Source: Chloroflexota bacterium (GTDB lineage: Bacteria > Chloroflexota > Anaerolineae > Aggregatilineales > Phototrophicaceae). From it: a stretch of DNA of 64,000 nt. Positions 19,077 to 29,224 of this stretch are shown here, piece by piece. Both the position numbers and the translations under genes were made by a program. The DNA lies in NCBI GenBank assembly GCA_026707225.1, contig JAPOXG010000010.1:62001-126000 (forward strand), in the 5' to 3' direction. Below the pieces are notes generated by a model that worked only from the letters and a program-made list of their open reading frames with translations, did no database searches and was not told the DNA's origin. How positions within the stretch are numbered: the first letter of the stretch is position 1; every line of letters starts with the position of its first letter.

Positions 19077-19472
19077 ATGTGCGAACTGCCGATCGATGCT
19101 CAGATCACCTTCGTCTATACTCACGATTTGGAAGGCGCCTCGCATTTCTATGAAGCTGTGCTCGGATTGCCGCTGGCGGTTGAGCAGGGGTCTTGTCGCA
19201 TTTACCGTGTCTTGGATGAAAACGCCTATCTGGGCATTTGTCAAGGCGATGCGGCGCCTGAGGACATTTCTGGCCTCATCATTACTTTGGTTGCAAGCGA
19301 TGTGGATGGCTGGTATGAGCGAATTGTAGCGCGCGGCTGGGAGTGCGAGCATCCGCCCCGCCACAATGAAGCATACCAGATCTATCACTTCTTTCTACGA
19401 GATCCGTCCGGTTACCGCATCGAAATACAGCGCTTTGACCGGGAAGATTGGGATCGCTCGCGCCGGTTCTAG
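19077..19472 (+). CDS. VOC (glyoxalase/bleomycin resistance) family protein
   Basis: DAQITFVYTHDLEGASHFYEAVLGLPLAVEQG...YQIYHFFLRDPSGYRIEIQRF. Confidence 0.88.
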   Translation: MCELPIDAQITFVYTHDLEGASHFYEAVLGLPLAVEQGSCRIYRVLDENAYLGICQGDAAPEDISGLIITLVASDVDGWYERIVARGWECEHPPRHNEAYQIYHFFLRDPSGYRIEIQRFDREDWDRSRRF

Positions 19473-22150
19473 CCGGTCGTCTTCATGCCAGCGGCGATGC
19501 CATTGATGGTGGCAAGAGTGGCGTCCAGCGTGGCGCGCCAGATTTCGCCGCCCTCGTCCAGTTGACGCAGCTCGCGCAGCAGTGCGACTTGCATGAAATT
19601 GAGCGGATCGACATAAGGGTTGCGCCGTTCAATCGATGTCTTGATGGCGGACATATTCGTCAATAAATCGTCTTGCCCGGTAACGCACATGATCATCTCG
19701 CTGCTGAGATGGTGTTCTTCTTTTATCCAGTCGAAAAAACGGGCGCGCAGTTCAATTGGCTCGACCAGTGAGGCGTAGAGTTCAGCGATTCCCATATCGG
19801 CTTTTGCCACATCAAGCTGGGCATTGTCAATCCGCGCGTTGAAGAATGACCATTTGCGATACATCTCGCGCAGGACCCGCAGCCCGTTCTTTTCTTCCTC
19901 AATATAGGTCTTAAAGGCCGTGCCAAGCCCGAACCAGCTCGGCACAATGGCGCGGCTCTGCATCCAGCTGAACATCCACGGGATTGCCCGCATGGCGGAG
20001 AAACCGCCCTGCTTCTGCCGCTTGGCCGGGCGCGAGCTGATTTGCATCCGCGCCAACTCGTTAATTGGCGTCGCTTGCTGCCAATAGTCCAGGAAGCCAT
20101 CGCTCTCGTAGACAAACGTTCGATAGTATGTCCGGCTGAGATCGGACAGACGCGCCATCACTTCGTAGTAGTTAGCGGGAACATGATGCCGCTCTTGCAA
20201 GCCCATGCCGATGAGCACGGCGTTCATCACCTGATTCAGGTGGCGATGACCGATGCCGCGGTTGCTGTAGCGATAGGCGATGACTTCTCCCTGCTCGGTA
20301 ATTTTGACGCCGCCATGCAAAGATTCGGACGGCTGCGACAATATCGCGCGGTTGGTGGGTCCGCCGCCGCGGCCGATGCTGCCCCCGCGCCCATGGAATA
20401 ACTCAAGCGATACCCCGTGTTCGACGCATTTCTGCGTCAAGATGCGCTGCGCATTGTACAGGTTCCAGTTCGAGGCCAGATATCCGCCGTCCTTGCTGCT
20501 GTCGGAATAACCGATCATCACTTGCTGACGCAGCCCGCGCTTGCCGGCGCGCGCGACCAGATGCTGGCGATATTCGGTATTTTCAAATAGGGCTTCCATG
20601 ATGTTTGGCGAACGGTAAAGGTCGTCGATGGTCTCGAAAAGCGGCACGATGTAGACATCGTTGTCGATGCCAACTTCACGCGCGAATAGCAGCATCGCCA
20701 GCACATCGCTCGGCTCGGTGGACATGCTGGCGATGACGGTGTCAATGACGATGGCATCATAGCGGGCCTGCGCTTTCGCGATCATGCGCCAGGTGCGAAT
20801 GATGCTCTGGGTCGTCTCGGTGAAAACGTCGATGTTAATAGGGAAAAGCGGACGCTTGTTGCGGATCTCCGCCGTCAGCAGCTTCTGCTTGTCGCCCTCG
20901 GGCAGGCTGCTGTAATCCTGGACAAGGCCATAGTGTCCGAACAGCTCGTCTAAAGCTGCTCTATGCAAGTTTGCGTCTTCACGTACTTCGAGCGGGACGA
21001 GATGCAAACCAAAAAGCCGGATCTTGCGCACCAGGCGCTGCACCGCGCCCATTGCCGCGCGCCGGCCGCGATGCGCCTTGAGGCTGTCCTGAATGAGCAA
21101 TAGATCGCCGAGCAATTCGCGACTTGACCGATACAGATCGTCCTGCAGCTTCTTGCGGATTATGGCCAGCATCTGGCGGTAGACTTCGCCGGGATAACGA
21201 TTGCTGGCGGGGAAGGCGCTGTCGACCGCCTTTTGCAATGCTTCGGAAACGCCAAGTAGATTGGTGTCTTGCGTCAGGTTGTCAGTCAGCGCCTCAATCT
21301 CTTCCAGATACATTTGCCGGGCTGTCTCGCGCAATGTCGCCAAGGTTTGCAGGGTGACATCGGTTGTGACGTTGGGGTTGCCATCGCGATCGCCGCCGAT
21401 CCATGACGCATAGCGCAGCACGGGCGGCAGTTCCGACCAGTCTTCGTCGGGATAGAAGCGTTCCAAAGCTATCTGCAGATCTTCATATATGTCGATGACG
21501 ACATCAACGATGACAGAGCGAATGAAGTAAATCCCAAACTCGACCTCGTCTGACACTTGTTTCTTCGAGGCGCGCACTTGTCGCGTCTGCCAAAGTTCTT
21601 CCACTTCTTCCGCCAGCTTGCTCTCCAGCTTGCGCAGCTCGCGCGGGAGCAGGTTGTGACGATCGCGCATCTCCATCATCTGGGCGATATGGCGCAGAAT
21701 GACCAGAATCTCTTGCCGTTTCGCTTCCGAGGGATGCGCGGTCAGCACGAGCCGCAGACGCGTTTGTTCCAGAAGCGAGCGAATCTCAACCGCAGTCTTG
21801 CCACCGGCATGCAAGGCGCGTATCGCATGGACGATGGATTCGCGCAATGCGCCCTTGGCTTCGCGCTGGCGGATCACCCGGATGCGCTGCAAATCTTCGG
21901 CAATATTGATCAACTGAAAATAATTGGAGAAGGCTTTGATGAGAATGTTTTTCGAGCTCAACGGTAGATTTTCCAGGCGATCGGCCAATTGGAAGGCGGC
22001 TGCCGAATCGCCGCTGCGCCGCGCTTTGGACATCGCGCGAATCTCCTCGACCAACTCATAAGCCTCCATGCCATTCTGTTCCTGAATGATGACGCCAAGG
22101 CAATTGCCCAGCGTATGGATGTCTTGGCTGAGGGATGAGTTGTTCGCCAT
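19469..22150 (-). CDS. ppc: Phosphoenolpyruvate carboxylase
   Basis: LTAHPSEAKRQEI, WIGGDRDGNPNVT, MIGYSDSSKDGGYLASNWNLY, FHGRGGSIGRGGGPTNRAILSQP, C-terminal GIAAGMKTTG. Confidence 0.96.
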   Translation of the reverse strand: MANNSSLSQDIHTLGNCLGVIIQEQNGMEAYELVEEIRAMSKARRSGDSAAAFQLADRLENLPLSSKNILIKAFSNYFQLINIAEDLQRIRVIRQREAKGALRESIVHAIRALHAGGKTAVEIRSLLEQTRLRLVLTAHPSEAKRQEILVILRHIAQMMEMRDRHNLLPRELRKLESKLAEEVEELWQTRQVRASKKQVSDEVEFGIYFIRSVIVDVVIDIYEDLQIALERFYPDEDWSELPPVLRYASWIGGDRDGNPNVTTDVTLQTLATLRETARQMYLEEIEALTDNLTQDTNLLGVSEALQKAVDSAFPASNRYPGEVYRQMLAIIRKKLQDDLYRSSRELLGDLLLIQDSLKAHRGRRAAMGAVQRLVRKIRLFGLHLVPLEVREDANLHRAALDELFGHYGLVQDYSSLPEGDKQKLLTAEIRNKRPLFPINIDVFTETTQSIIRTWRMIAKAQARYDAIVIDTVIASMSTEPSDVLAMLLFAREVGIDNDVYIVPLFETIDDLYRSPNIMEALFENTEYRQHLVARAGKRGLRQQVMIGYSDSSKDGGYLASNWNLYNAQRILTQKCVEHGVSLELFHGRGGSIGRGGGPTNRAILSQPSESLHGGVKITEQGEVIAYRYSNRGIGHRHLNQVMNAVLIGMGLQERHHVPANYYEVMARLSDLSRTYYRTFVYESDGFLDYWQQATPINELARMQISSRPAKRQKQGGFSAMRAIPWMFSWMQSRAIVPSWFGLGTAFKTYIEEEKNGLRVLREMYRKWSFFNARIDNAQLDVAKADMGIAELYASLVEPIELRARFFDWIKEEHHLSSEMIMCVTGQDDLLTNMSAIKTSIERRNPYVDPLNFMQVALLRELRQLDEGGEIWRATLDATLATINGIAAGMKTTG

Positions 22151-22316
22151 TCGCTTTTGCGCTCCCGCCGGCGATTAGGACGACCGCTCGCTTGAAGACG
22201 CGGCTCGCCAGGCACTATAGTTCAACTTAGAATCCTAATCCAGTAGGAGATGAGCGCGGAAGGCTTGCAACGGCTCTGGCTTGAGGGCGCGAGCTGGATC
22301 GTCGAGGTGTTCGTTG

Positions 22317-23210
22317 ATGAAAATAGTGGAATGCGTCGCCAATTTTTCGGAGGGAAGGCGCGCCGAAATTGTTGCCGAAATTGTCGGTGCAATCGCGGGC
22401 GTCTCTGGTGTTGAGGTACTTGGTGCTGAAAGCGACGTGGATCACAATCGCTCAGTTGTTACTTTCGCAGGCGCGCCGCGAGCGGTTGTGGAAGCCGCCT
22501 TTGCCGGCATCGAGATCGCGACAGCGAAGATAGACATGAATGAGCATCGGGGTCAACACCCTCGCATTGGCGCGGCTGATTTGATCCCTTTTGCACCCTT
22601 GCGAAATGTGACCATGGCCGAGTGTGTCGACTTGGCGCGATCGCTGGGCGCGCGCGTGGGAGAGGCGCTGCGGCTGCCGGTATTTCTCTATGGGGAAGCG
22701 GCTTTGCAAGCGGAGAATAGAGAACTTTCCGCAATTCGGCGCGGCGGCTACGAAAGCTTGCGTCAATCAATTAAGACCGGGGTGGCGCCGCAGCCGGACT
22801 TTGGGCCCCGTTTCTTGAGCAGCGCCGGCGGCACAGCTATAGGCGCTCGGGAGATTCTCATCGCCTTCAATGTCTACTTGGCTACATCGAATGTATCCAT
22901 CGCAAAAGCCATCGCGCGCGCGATCCGGCAGTCCTCTGGCGGGATGCCAGGCGTCCAAGCGCTGGGCTTCTTTGTCCAGGGCAAAGCGCAAGTGTCGATG
23001 AATTTGACCGATTATCGAGTGACATCCATGGGCGCCGCATTCGAGCGGATTCGCCAGTTAGCGGCTGAATACGGCGTTGGCATCGACCATTCGGAGATCA
23101 TCGGCTTGATCCCAAGAGCGGCATTGGCCGGCTCGTCGGCAGCCGATCTGCAAATACATAATTTCGGTCCGGAACGAGTGCTGGAGAGCTTTCTGGACAA
23201 AGCTCGTTGA
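22317..23210 (+). CDS. Glutamate formimidoyltransferase
   Basis: MKIVECVANFSEGRRAEIVAEIVGAI...VDHNRSVVTFAG...NEHRGQHPRIGAADLIPFAPL; FTCD N-domain family. Confidence 0.88.
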   Translation: MKIVECVANFSEGRRAEIVAEIVGAIAGVSGVEVLGAESDVDHNRSVVTFAGAPRAVVEAAFAGIEIATAKIDMNEHRGQHPRIGAADLIPFAPLRNVTMAECVDLARSLGARVGEALRLPVFLYGEAALQAENRELSAIRRGGYESLRQSIKTGVAPQPDFGPRFLSSAGGTAIGAREILIAFNVYLATSNVSIAKAIARAIRQSSGGMPGVQALGFFVQGKAQVSMNLTDYRVTSMGAAFERIRQLAAEYGVGIDHSEIIGLIPRAALAGSSAADLQIHNFGPERVLESFLDKAR

Positions 23211-23228
23211 ATGTCGCCAAGCGGCCGC

Positions 23229-24764
23229 TCACTCAACCGGCGGTCTATATTGCAACGCCTCGGCAATATGCGGGACTTGGATTTCGGCGGACGCGTCCAG
23301 GTCGGCGATCGTTCGGCTGAGCTTGAGCACACGATGATAGCTGCGCGCGCTTAACCGGAGCTTTTTCACCGAGAGCGTTAGAATGCCGCGCGCCTCGTCA
23401 TTCAGCGAACAGAACTGATCGATTTCGCTGACCGACATATCGGCATTGGCGAAGAGCCCAGGATGATCTTGGAACCGTTCAGTCTGGCGGCTGCGCGCCA
23501 CCTCAACGCGTTGACGGATATCGCGCGAGCGCTCGGCGCGCGCCTCTCCCATCAGTTTGTCGAAATCAACCCGCGGCACATCGACGTGGATATCGATGCG
23601 GTCGAGAATGGGTCCGGAGATCCGCGATTGATAGCGCTGAATCTGATTCGGCGTGCAAGAACAGGCTTGCAGTGGATCGCCATAAAAGCCGCAGGGGCAG
23701 GGATTGCGCGCGCCCACCAGCAAGAAATTGGCGGGGAAGGTGATGCTGCCCTTTGCCCGGCTGATGGTCACAATCTTGTCTTCAATCGGCTGGCGCAGCA
23801 CTTCCAGCACTTTGCTAGAGTGCTCGTTGATTTCATCGAGGAATAAGACGCCACGATGAGCCAGGCTGATTTCGCCCGGTTTCGGGATGGAACCGCCGCC
23901 GACAAGCCCAACCTGGGAAATGGTGTGGTGGGGCGCGCGGAAGGGCCGTTGGCGGACGAGCGGCTCGTCCTGCGATAGCATGTCCACGATGGAGTAGATC
24001 CGGGTGACCTCAAGCGATTCTAGCATCGTCAATGTAGGCAGGATACCAGCCAGCGCCCGCGCTTGCAGGCTCTTGCCCGCGCCCGGCGGGCCCGACATCA
24101 GGATATTGTGGTTGCCGGCGGCCGCCACTTCCAGCGCGCGCTTCACATGTTCCTGGCCGCGAATATCGGCGAAATCCTCTATGCCATCGGCAAGCGGGGA
24201 ATCCGCGTCTTGACCATTCGCAAGGGGCAGGAAGGGCTCAATCGGATTCAGCTGATAGAGATGCTCAACCAACTGGCCGATGGATTGCACCGGAATGATC
24301 GACACGTCTTCAATCAAGGCGGCTTCCGCGGCGTCGGATTCGGGCACATAAACGGTGTCCAAGCCCTGCTGCATGGCGGTGTACACCATCGGCAGGACGC
24401 CTTGTACGTGGCGGATGCTGCCGTCCAGGGAAAGCTCGCCGATGAACATGGCATTGTCCAGCGCGTGTAGCGGGATCTGATCCGTGGCGGCCAGCAAGCC
24501 GATCGCGATCGCCAGGTCATACGATGGTCCGTGCTTGTGAATATCGGCCGGCGATAGATTGACCACATACGCTTTGTTGGGAAAGCGCAATCCGCTGTTG
24601 CGAATGGCCGAGCGGGCGCGGTCCTTGCTCTCGCGCACGGCCAAGCCCGGCAAGCCCACCAAATTAAAGCTGGGCAGCGCCGCGCGCGGGTTGAAGTCGG
24701 TTTGCACCTCGACGATCTGGCCGTCCAAGCCGATGACGGCGCATGTATTGACGATGGCTAGCAT
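23229..24764 (-). CDS. YifB/ComM family Mg-chelatase-like AAA ATPase
   Basis: VEVQTDFNPRAALPSFNLVGLPGLAVRESKDRARSAIRNSGLRFP, GPPGAGKSLQARALAGILP, GVLFLDEINEHSSKVLEVLRQPIED. Confidence 0.93.
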   Translation of the reverse strand: MLAIVNTCAVIGLDGQIVEVQTDFNPRAALPSFNLVGLPGLAVRESKDRARSAIRNSGLRFPNKAYVVNLSPADIHKHGPSYDLAIAIGLLAATDQIPLHALDNAMFIGELSLDGSIRHVQGVLPMVYTAMQQGLDTVYVPESDAAEAALIEDVSIIPVQSIGQLVEHLYQLNPIEPFLPLANGQDADSPLADGIEDFADIRGQEHVKRALEVAAAGNHNILMSGPPGAGKSLQARALAGILPTLTMLESLEVTRIYSIVDMLSQDEPLVRQRPFRAPHHTISQVGLVGGGSIPKPGEISLAHRGVLFLDEINEHSSKVLEVLRQPIEDKIVTISRAKGSITFPANFLLVGARNPCPCGFYGDPLQACSCTPNQIQRYQSRISGPILDRIDIHVDVPRVDFDKLMGEARAERSRDIRQRVEVARSRQTERFQDHPGLFANADMSVSEIDQFCSLNDEARGILTLSVKKLRLSARSYHRVLKLSRTIADLDASAEIQVPHIAEALQYRPPVE

Positions 24765-24853
24765 AGGCGCTCCCATTGGCGCGCAAACGATATCGCGTAA
24801 TACTACAAGTGAAATCCTGGAAAATCACCCGCATTCCGCGTGTTTGGCGGCGG

Positions 24854-25345
24854 TCAGTATTTTTGCTGGAGGTAAGCGATGATGCCGCCGGCGCTGACAA
24901 TCTCACGCACCTGGTCCGGCAAGGGCGGGAACGAATAGGCTGCTCCCGCATAATGGATTCGCGCCTCGTCCATATCGATCTCGATCGTTGCGCCACCAAC
25001 GACCACCTCAGCGAGCTCGGGGCAGGTGATCACCAGCAAACCGCCGTTTATCGCGTTGCGATAGTAGATTCGCGCGAAGCTGCTGGCGATGACAGCGTGG
25101 ACGCCGACCGCGATCAGACATTTGACCGCTTGCTCGCGGCTGCTGCCATTGCCCCAGTTGCGCCCGGCCACGATGACATCTCCCGATTGGACCGCGCCCG
25201 CGAAGCTGGGGTCGAGGTCTTCTAGGGCGTGGCGCGCCAATTCCACAGGATCGCGGTCTATGGTGTAGGTGTACTTGCCCGGAAAAATAACATCCGTATT
25301 GACATTGTCGCCATACTTCCAAACCCGATGCTGCGTTTTCGTCAT
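24854..25345 (-). CDS. Homoaconitase / 3-isopropylmalate dehydratase small subunit (LysU-like)
   Basis: HRVWKYGDNVNTDVIFPGKYTYTIDRDPVELARHALEDLDPSFAGAV...GRNWGNGSSREQAV. LysU preferred over LeuD only by proximity to the lysine cluster. Confidence 0.8.
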   Translation of the reverse strand: MTKTQHRVWKYGDNVNTDVIFPGKYTYTIDRDPVELARHALEDLDPSFAGAVQSGDVIVAGRNWGNGSSREQAVKCLIAVGVHAVIASSFARIYYRNAINGGLLVITCPELAEVVVGGATIEIDMDEARIHYAGAAYSFPPLPDQVREIVSAGGIIAYLQQKY

Positions 25346-25391
25346 GCGCCAGCTTCCCCTCCCGAGGCAACCGTCAATTGCCGGCTGGGAA

Positions 25392-26672
25392 TCAGCCGGT
25401 CAGTTCGGCTGGGTGGATGAGCCGCCCGGCGATGCAACTCGCCGCGACCACCGCCGGATTCGCAAGATAGATTTCGGCGCTGGGCTCGCCCATCCTTCCG
25501 CGGAAATTTCGATTGGCGCTGCTGATACATACCTCGCCCGGCGCCAATACGCCCGCATGAACGCCCATGCAGGGTCCGCAGCCGGGCGTGCCAATGGTCG
25601 CGCCGGCGTCGACGAGATCGGCGATGTAACCGGCTTCAGCCGCGTCGCGCAGCACCATTGATGAAGCCGGTATCACAATCAGCCGTTTGTTCAGCCGCCG
25701 GCCGCGCGCGATATCGGCCGCCGCCGCGATGTCTTCCAGCCTTCCGTTGGTGCAGCTGCCGATGAAACCGACATCGACCGCTGTAGATGGAAGCTCGGAG
25801 AGGGCTTGCGCATTGTCAACGCTATGCGGGCGGGAAATCATCGGCTCAATCTCGCCTAATGCAATCTGATGGCGAGCGGCGTAATTCGCGCCGGGATCAG
25901 CAAAGAGCGCGCGTTGACGGAAGTAAGCCAGCCGGGCGTCGTGATCATCATGGCGCGTTCGCCTGAGGGTCATTTCCAGCCAGCGCCAGGTGACCGCGTC
26001 CGGCGCCATGCAAGCATTTTTGGCGCCCATCTCCGCCATCATGTTCGTCAGCACGGCGCGCGAATCCGGCGTCAAGGGGGCGATGCCGTCGCCATCGAAC
26101 TCCGCCGCCATGTAGGTCGCGCCGTCGGAAGATAGTTTTCCAATCAGGCGAATCGTCAGATCCTTGGTCGCAACCCCTGCATTCAGCTTTCCCGAAAGCG
26201 TGATGCGCATCGTCTCGGGGACGCGCAGCCACAATTGCCCGGTCGCCCAAAGCGCCGCGACTTCGCTGCGCCCGATGCCGGCGCTGAAGGCGCCCAGCCA
26301 GCCATAATGCGTGCTGTGGCTGTCGGCGCCCAGCAGCGTCATGCCCGGGCCGACAATGCCTTCTTCGCAGAGGACCTGGTGGCAAATGCCGCGTCCGACG
26401 TCAAAGAAATTCGCGATGCCTTGCGCGCGAACGAATTCACGCACACGCGCGTGATTCTGGGCATGCATGGCGGTCGGCGGCGGCGCCGCGTGATCGAGCG
26501 TGATCGCCAGCCGGTCGGGATGCATCACCCGCGCTTGTGGCAACAGCTCGAAGGTCTTGGCGATAGCGGCGGTGTTGTCGTGGCTCAGAATGACATCCGG
26601 CTCGATGAAGACAATTTCACCGGGTTTCACTGTGTCATTGCCGCTGGCCCGCGCCAGCAGCTTTTCCGTCAT
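25392..26672 (-). CDS. Homoaconitase / 3-isopropylmalate dehydratase large subunit (LysT-like)
   Basis: [124 protein letters not shown]. Confidence 0.85.
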   Translation of the reverse strand: MTEKLLARASGNDTVKPGEIVFIEPDVILSHDNTAAIAKTFELLPQARVMHPDRLAITLDHAAPPPTAMHAQNHARVREFVRAQGIANFFDVGRGICHQVLCEEGIVGPGMTLLGADSHSTHYGWLGAFSAGIGRSEVAALWATGQLWLRVPETMRITLSGKLNAGVATKDLTIRLIGKLSSDGATYMAAEFDGDGIAPLTPDSRAVLTNMMAEMGAKNACMAPDAVTWRWLEMTLRRTRHDDHDARLAYFRQRALFADPGANYAARHQIALGEIEPMISRPHSVDNAQALSELPSTAVDVGFIGSCTNGRLEDIAAAADIARGRRLNKRLIVIPASSMVLRDAAEAGYIADLVDAGATIGTPGCGPCMGVHAGVLAPGEVCISSANRNFRGRMGEPSAEIYLANPAVVAASCIAGRLIHPAELTG

Positions 26673-26772
26673 GGTTTGCGCCGACAAATGCTGATCACTT
26701 TCTCAATACTGCAATGTCGATAGTCTGCTACAATTGCCGTTTGGCATTCAAACGACCAGGCTAGCGGGCTCT

Positions 26773-28059
26773 ATGCTGCCGCAGGATCTGCGCGACAAGC
26801 TCCATCACAACGCCGCCGTCAACATATTCGATGGCAGTCTCTTCGGCTTCGGCTTCATGGGCTTGGCATCTTATGTTACCATAATCCCGCTTTTTCTGTC
26901 CTTCCTCACCGAGTCGACCGCATTGATCGGCTTTGTCGCCACGCTCTTCCACATCGGCTGGCAACTGCCGCAATTGCTGACCTCCAGCTACGTCGCCAGC
27001 CTTCAGCGTTACAAGCCGATGGTCTTGGTGATGACCATGCTCGAGCGCGTACCCTACTTCGGGCTGGCGCTGCTGGCATTTATGATCCCGCGGATTGGTC
27101 TGGATGCCGCGCTCATTTTGACGCTGCTTCTACTGGGAGTGCAGTCTCTGGGCGGCGGATTCACGGCGACTGCCTGGCAAAGCATGATCAGCAAAATTAT
27201 GCCGCCGCACCGCCTCGGCGCATTCTTCGGCATCCAAGCGGCCTGCGTCAATCTCTTTGGCGCCGGTGGCGCATTGCTCGCCAGCGTCATCCTGCAACGG
27301 CTGGATTTTCCCGAGAGTTTTTCGCTGCTGTTCACGCTGGCCGGCATCAGCCTGCTGGTGTCTTTTGTGGGTTTGGCTTTGACCTATGAGCCGAAAAGTC
27401 ATCCGCGGAATGTGGCCGAGCCGATCAGGTGGCGTCAATTCGGTGGACGGCTGCGGCAGATTCTGCGCGAAGACGACAACTTTCGCTGGTTTCTCATCGC
27501 GCGGGGTTTAACGGCGGTGAGCCTGACCGCGATTTCCTTCTATACCATTTATGGCCTCAGGCGATTCGATATGTCGCCAGAATTCGTTGGTGTCTTGACC
27601 AGCGTTCTGCTGGTGTCGAATACCTTGAGCAGTTCGTTCATCGGTTGGATTGGCGATCGCTGGGGGCACCGGCGTGTATTGATAGCGGCCAATCTGCTGA
27701 CCGTGTTGGGGATCGGCATCGCCCTGCAGGCCAGCGATGTGAGCTGGTTCTATGCCGTCTTCGCTTTGACCGGCATCGTCAATTCGGCGCAATGGTCCAC
27801 GATCATGACCATAACCGTGCAGTTCGGCTCGGTGGCGGAACGCCCGTATTACATCGGGATGGCAAACTCTCTCATCGCGCCGGTGACGATTTTCGCGCCG
27901 ATCTTTGGCGGTTGGCTGGTCGACGCCGTTAACTTCGAACTCACATTCGGCATCTTCGCGCTGGCCGGCGTTCTTTCGGTATTGGTCTATGTCTTCCCGA
28001 TGGGCGATCCGCAAGAGTCATCGGTCGCGCGAAAGCGGCATGCCGCCGCCGCCGATTAG
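26773..28059 (+). CDS. MFS transporter
   Basis: 12-TM pattern; LTSVLLVSNTLSSSFIGWIGDRWGHRRVLIAANLLTVLGIG. Internal ATG 26773. Confidence 0.82.
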   Translation: MLPQDLRDKLHHNAAVNIFDGSLFGFGFMGLASYVTIIPLFLSFLTESTALIGFVATLFHIGWQLPQLLTSSYVASLQRYKPMVLVMTMLERVPYFGLALLAFMIPRIGLDAALILTLLLLGVQSLGGGFTATAWQSMISKIMPPHRLGAFFGIQAACVNLFGAGGALLASVILQRLDFPESFSLLFTLAGISLLVSFVGLALTYEPKSHPRNVAEPIRWRQFGGRLRQILREDDNFRWFLIARGLTAVSLTAISFYTIYGLRRFDMSPEFVGVLTSVLLVSNTLSSSFIGWIGDRWGHRRVLIAANLLTVLGIGIALQASDVSWFYAVFALTGIVNSAQWSTIMTITVQFGSVAERPYYIGMANSLIAPVTIFAPIFGGWLVDAVNFELTFGIFALAGVLSVLVYVFPMGDPQESSVARKRHAAAAD

Positions 28060-29207
28060 TCGTCGACCGGGAGCATCAATTTGCTGAGGATTCTGTCGAC
28101 GTCTTCCAAGGTAATCGGCCGTTCGTCCGCCATCAGTTTCACTTGAGCCGTAACCAGGTTGAGCACTTGGGTGGGCAGCCTGATGCCGCGGCCGGCGGCG
28201 TAATCTCGAATGGCGTTGCGTCCCACCAGGCGATGGGCGACATCAATGATGCGCGGCAGGCCAAAATCTTCTGGGTCAATCGCTTCATAGGTGGTCGGGT
28301 TTTTCAGTACGGCATTGGTATGAACGCCCGCCTTGTGATGAAATGCGACCTCGCCCGTGATAGGCGTGTTGTAAGGAATTTCGATGCCCAGCTTTTCCGC
28401 CACTACCCGTTCAATCTCGGGCAGCAGACATAGCTGGTACTTCTCCACCAACGATTTATCACAGGTGTAGAGCCGACCGACAAGGGCGCCCATTGGCGTA
28501 ATGCCGTTGCGCTCGCCGATGCCCAAGACGGTTGTGTCAATATGGGTCGCTCCCGCTTGCAAGGCGCAGAAAGCGTTGGCGACGGCGCAGCTGCTGTCAT
28601 TGTGGCCATGAAATTCGATATCGCAGCTAACCACGTCGCGCAGGTTGGATATGAGATTGTAGGTTTGCAGCGGATCGGCGATGCCCACCGTATCGGCGAC
28701 CCCGACGCGATCCACGCCCGCCAGATCCATCGCGCGATATACCGTCATGACATCGGCAAAATTGCTGCGGAAGGTATCCTCCGTGCTGAAGCGCGTTTCA
28801 ATGTTTTGCTGGTTCAGAAAGGCGATGACCTCTTGCCCGATATCAATGACCTGCTCGAGGCTCTTGCCGTGGCTGTATTCGCGCATATATTCAGAAGTTC
28901 CGATGTAGACGTCGGCGCCGTCAACGCCACAGTCGACCGCCAGTCTGGCATCATCCATATTGGCGCGAATATGCGTCAAGAGCTTAAAGCCGCGCGGCAT
29001 ATCAGCCAAGGCGCGGATGGCACCGGCGCTCTGCGGGCTGGCCACCGGCGTCGACAGTTCCATGTATTCCACGCCGAACTGATCCAAGAGCTGCGCGATT
29101 TCGCGCTTGTCGTCCAAGGTGAAATGCGTCCCGCGGAATTGCTCGCCTTCGCGCAGAGTGGAATCAATGAAATTAAACTCGGGTACCGGTATCTTGCGAT
29201 TGTGCAT
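28056..29207 (-). CDS. Homocitrate synthase (Thermus/Deinococcus-like)
   Basis: FNFIDSTLREGEQFRGTHFTLDDKREIAQLLDQFGVEYMELSTPVASPQS; CDIEFHGHNDSSCAVANAFCALQAGATHIDTTVLGIGERNGITPMGALVGRLY; KAGVHTNAVLKNPTTYEAIDPEDFG. Confidence 0.9.
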   Translation of the reverse strand: MHNRKIPVPEFNFIDSTLREGEQFRGTHFTLDDKREIAQLLDQFGVEYMELSTPVASPQSAGAIRALADMPRGFKLLTHIRANMDDARLAVDCGVDGADVYIGTSEYMREYSHGKSLEQVIDIGQEVIAFLNQQNIETRFSTEDTFRSNFADVMTVYRAMDLAGVDRVGVADTVGIADPLQTYNLISNLRDVVSCDIEFHGHNDSSCAVANAFCALQAGATHIDTTVLGIGERNGITPMGALVGRLYTCDKSLVEKYQLCLLPEIERVVAEKLGIEIPYNTPITGEVAFHHKAGVHTNAVLKNPTTYEAIDPEDFGLPRIIDVAHRLVGRNAIRDYAAGRGIRLPTQVLNLVTAQVKLMADERPITLEDVDRILSKLMLPVDD

Positions 29208-29224
29208 CGTTTGGCTGGCCTCAC

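Noticed and set aside
24854-26672. Firm naming of the dehydratase pair as lysT/lysU or leuC/leuD
   Set aside because: Sequence alone does not separate homoaconitase from isopropylmalate isomerase. LysTU is favoured only by context, so gene symbols were left blank.
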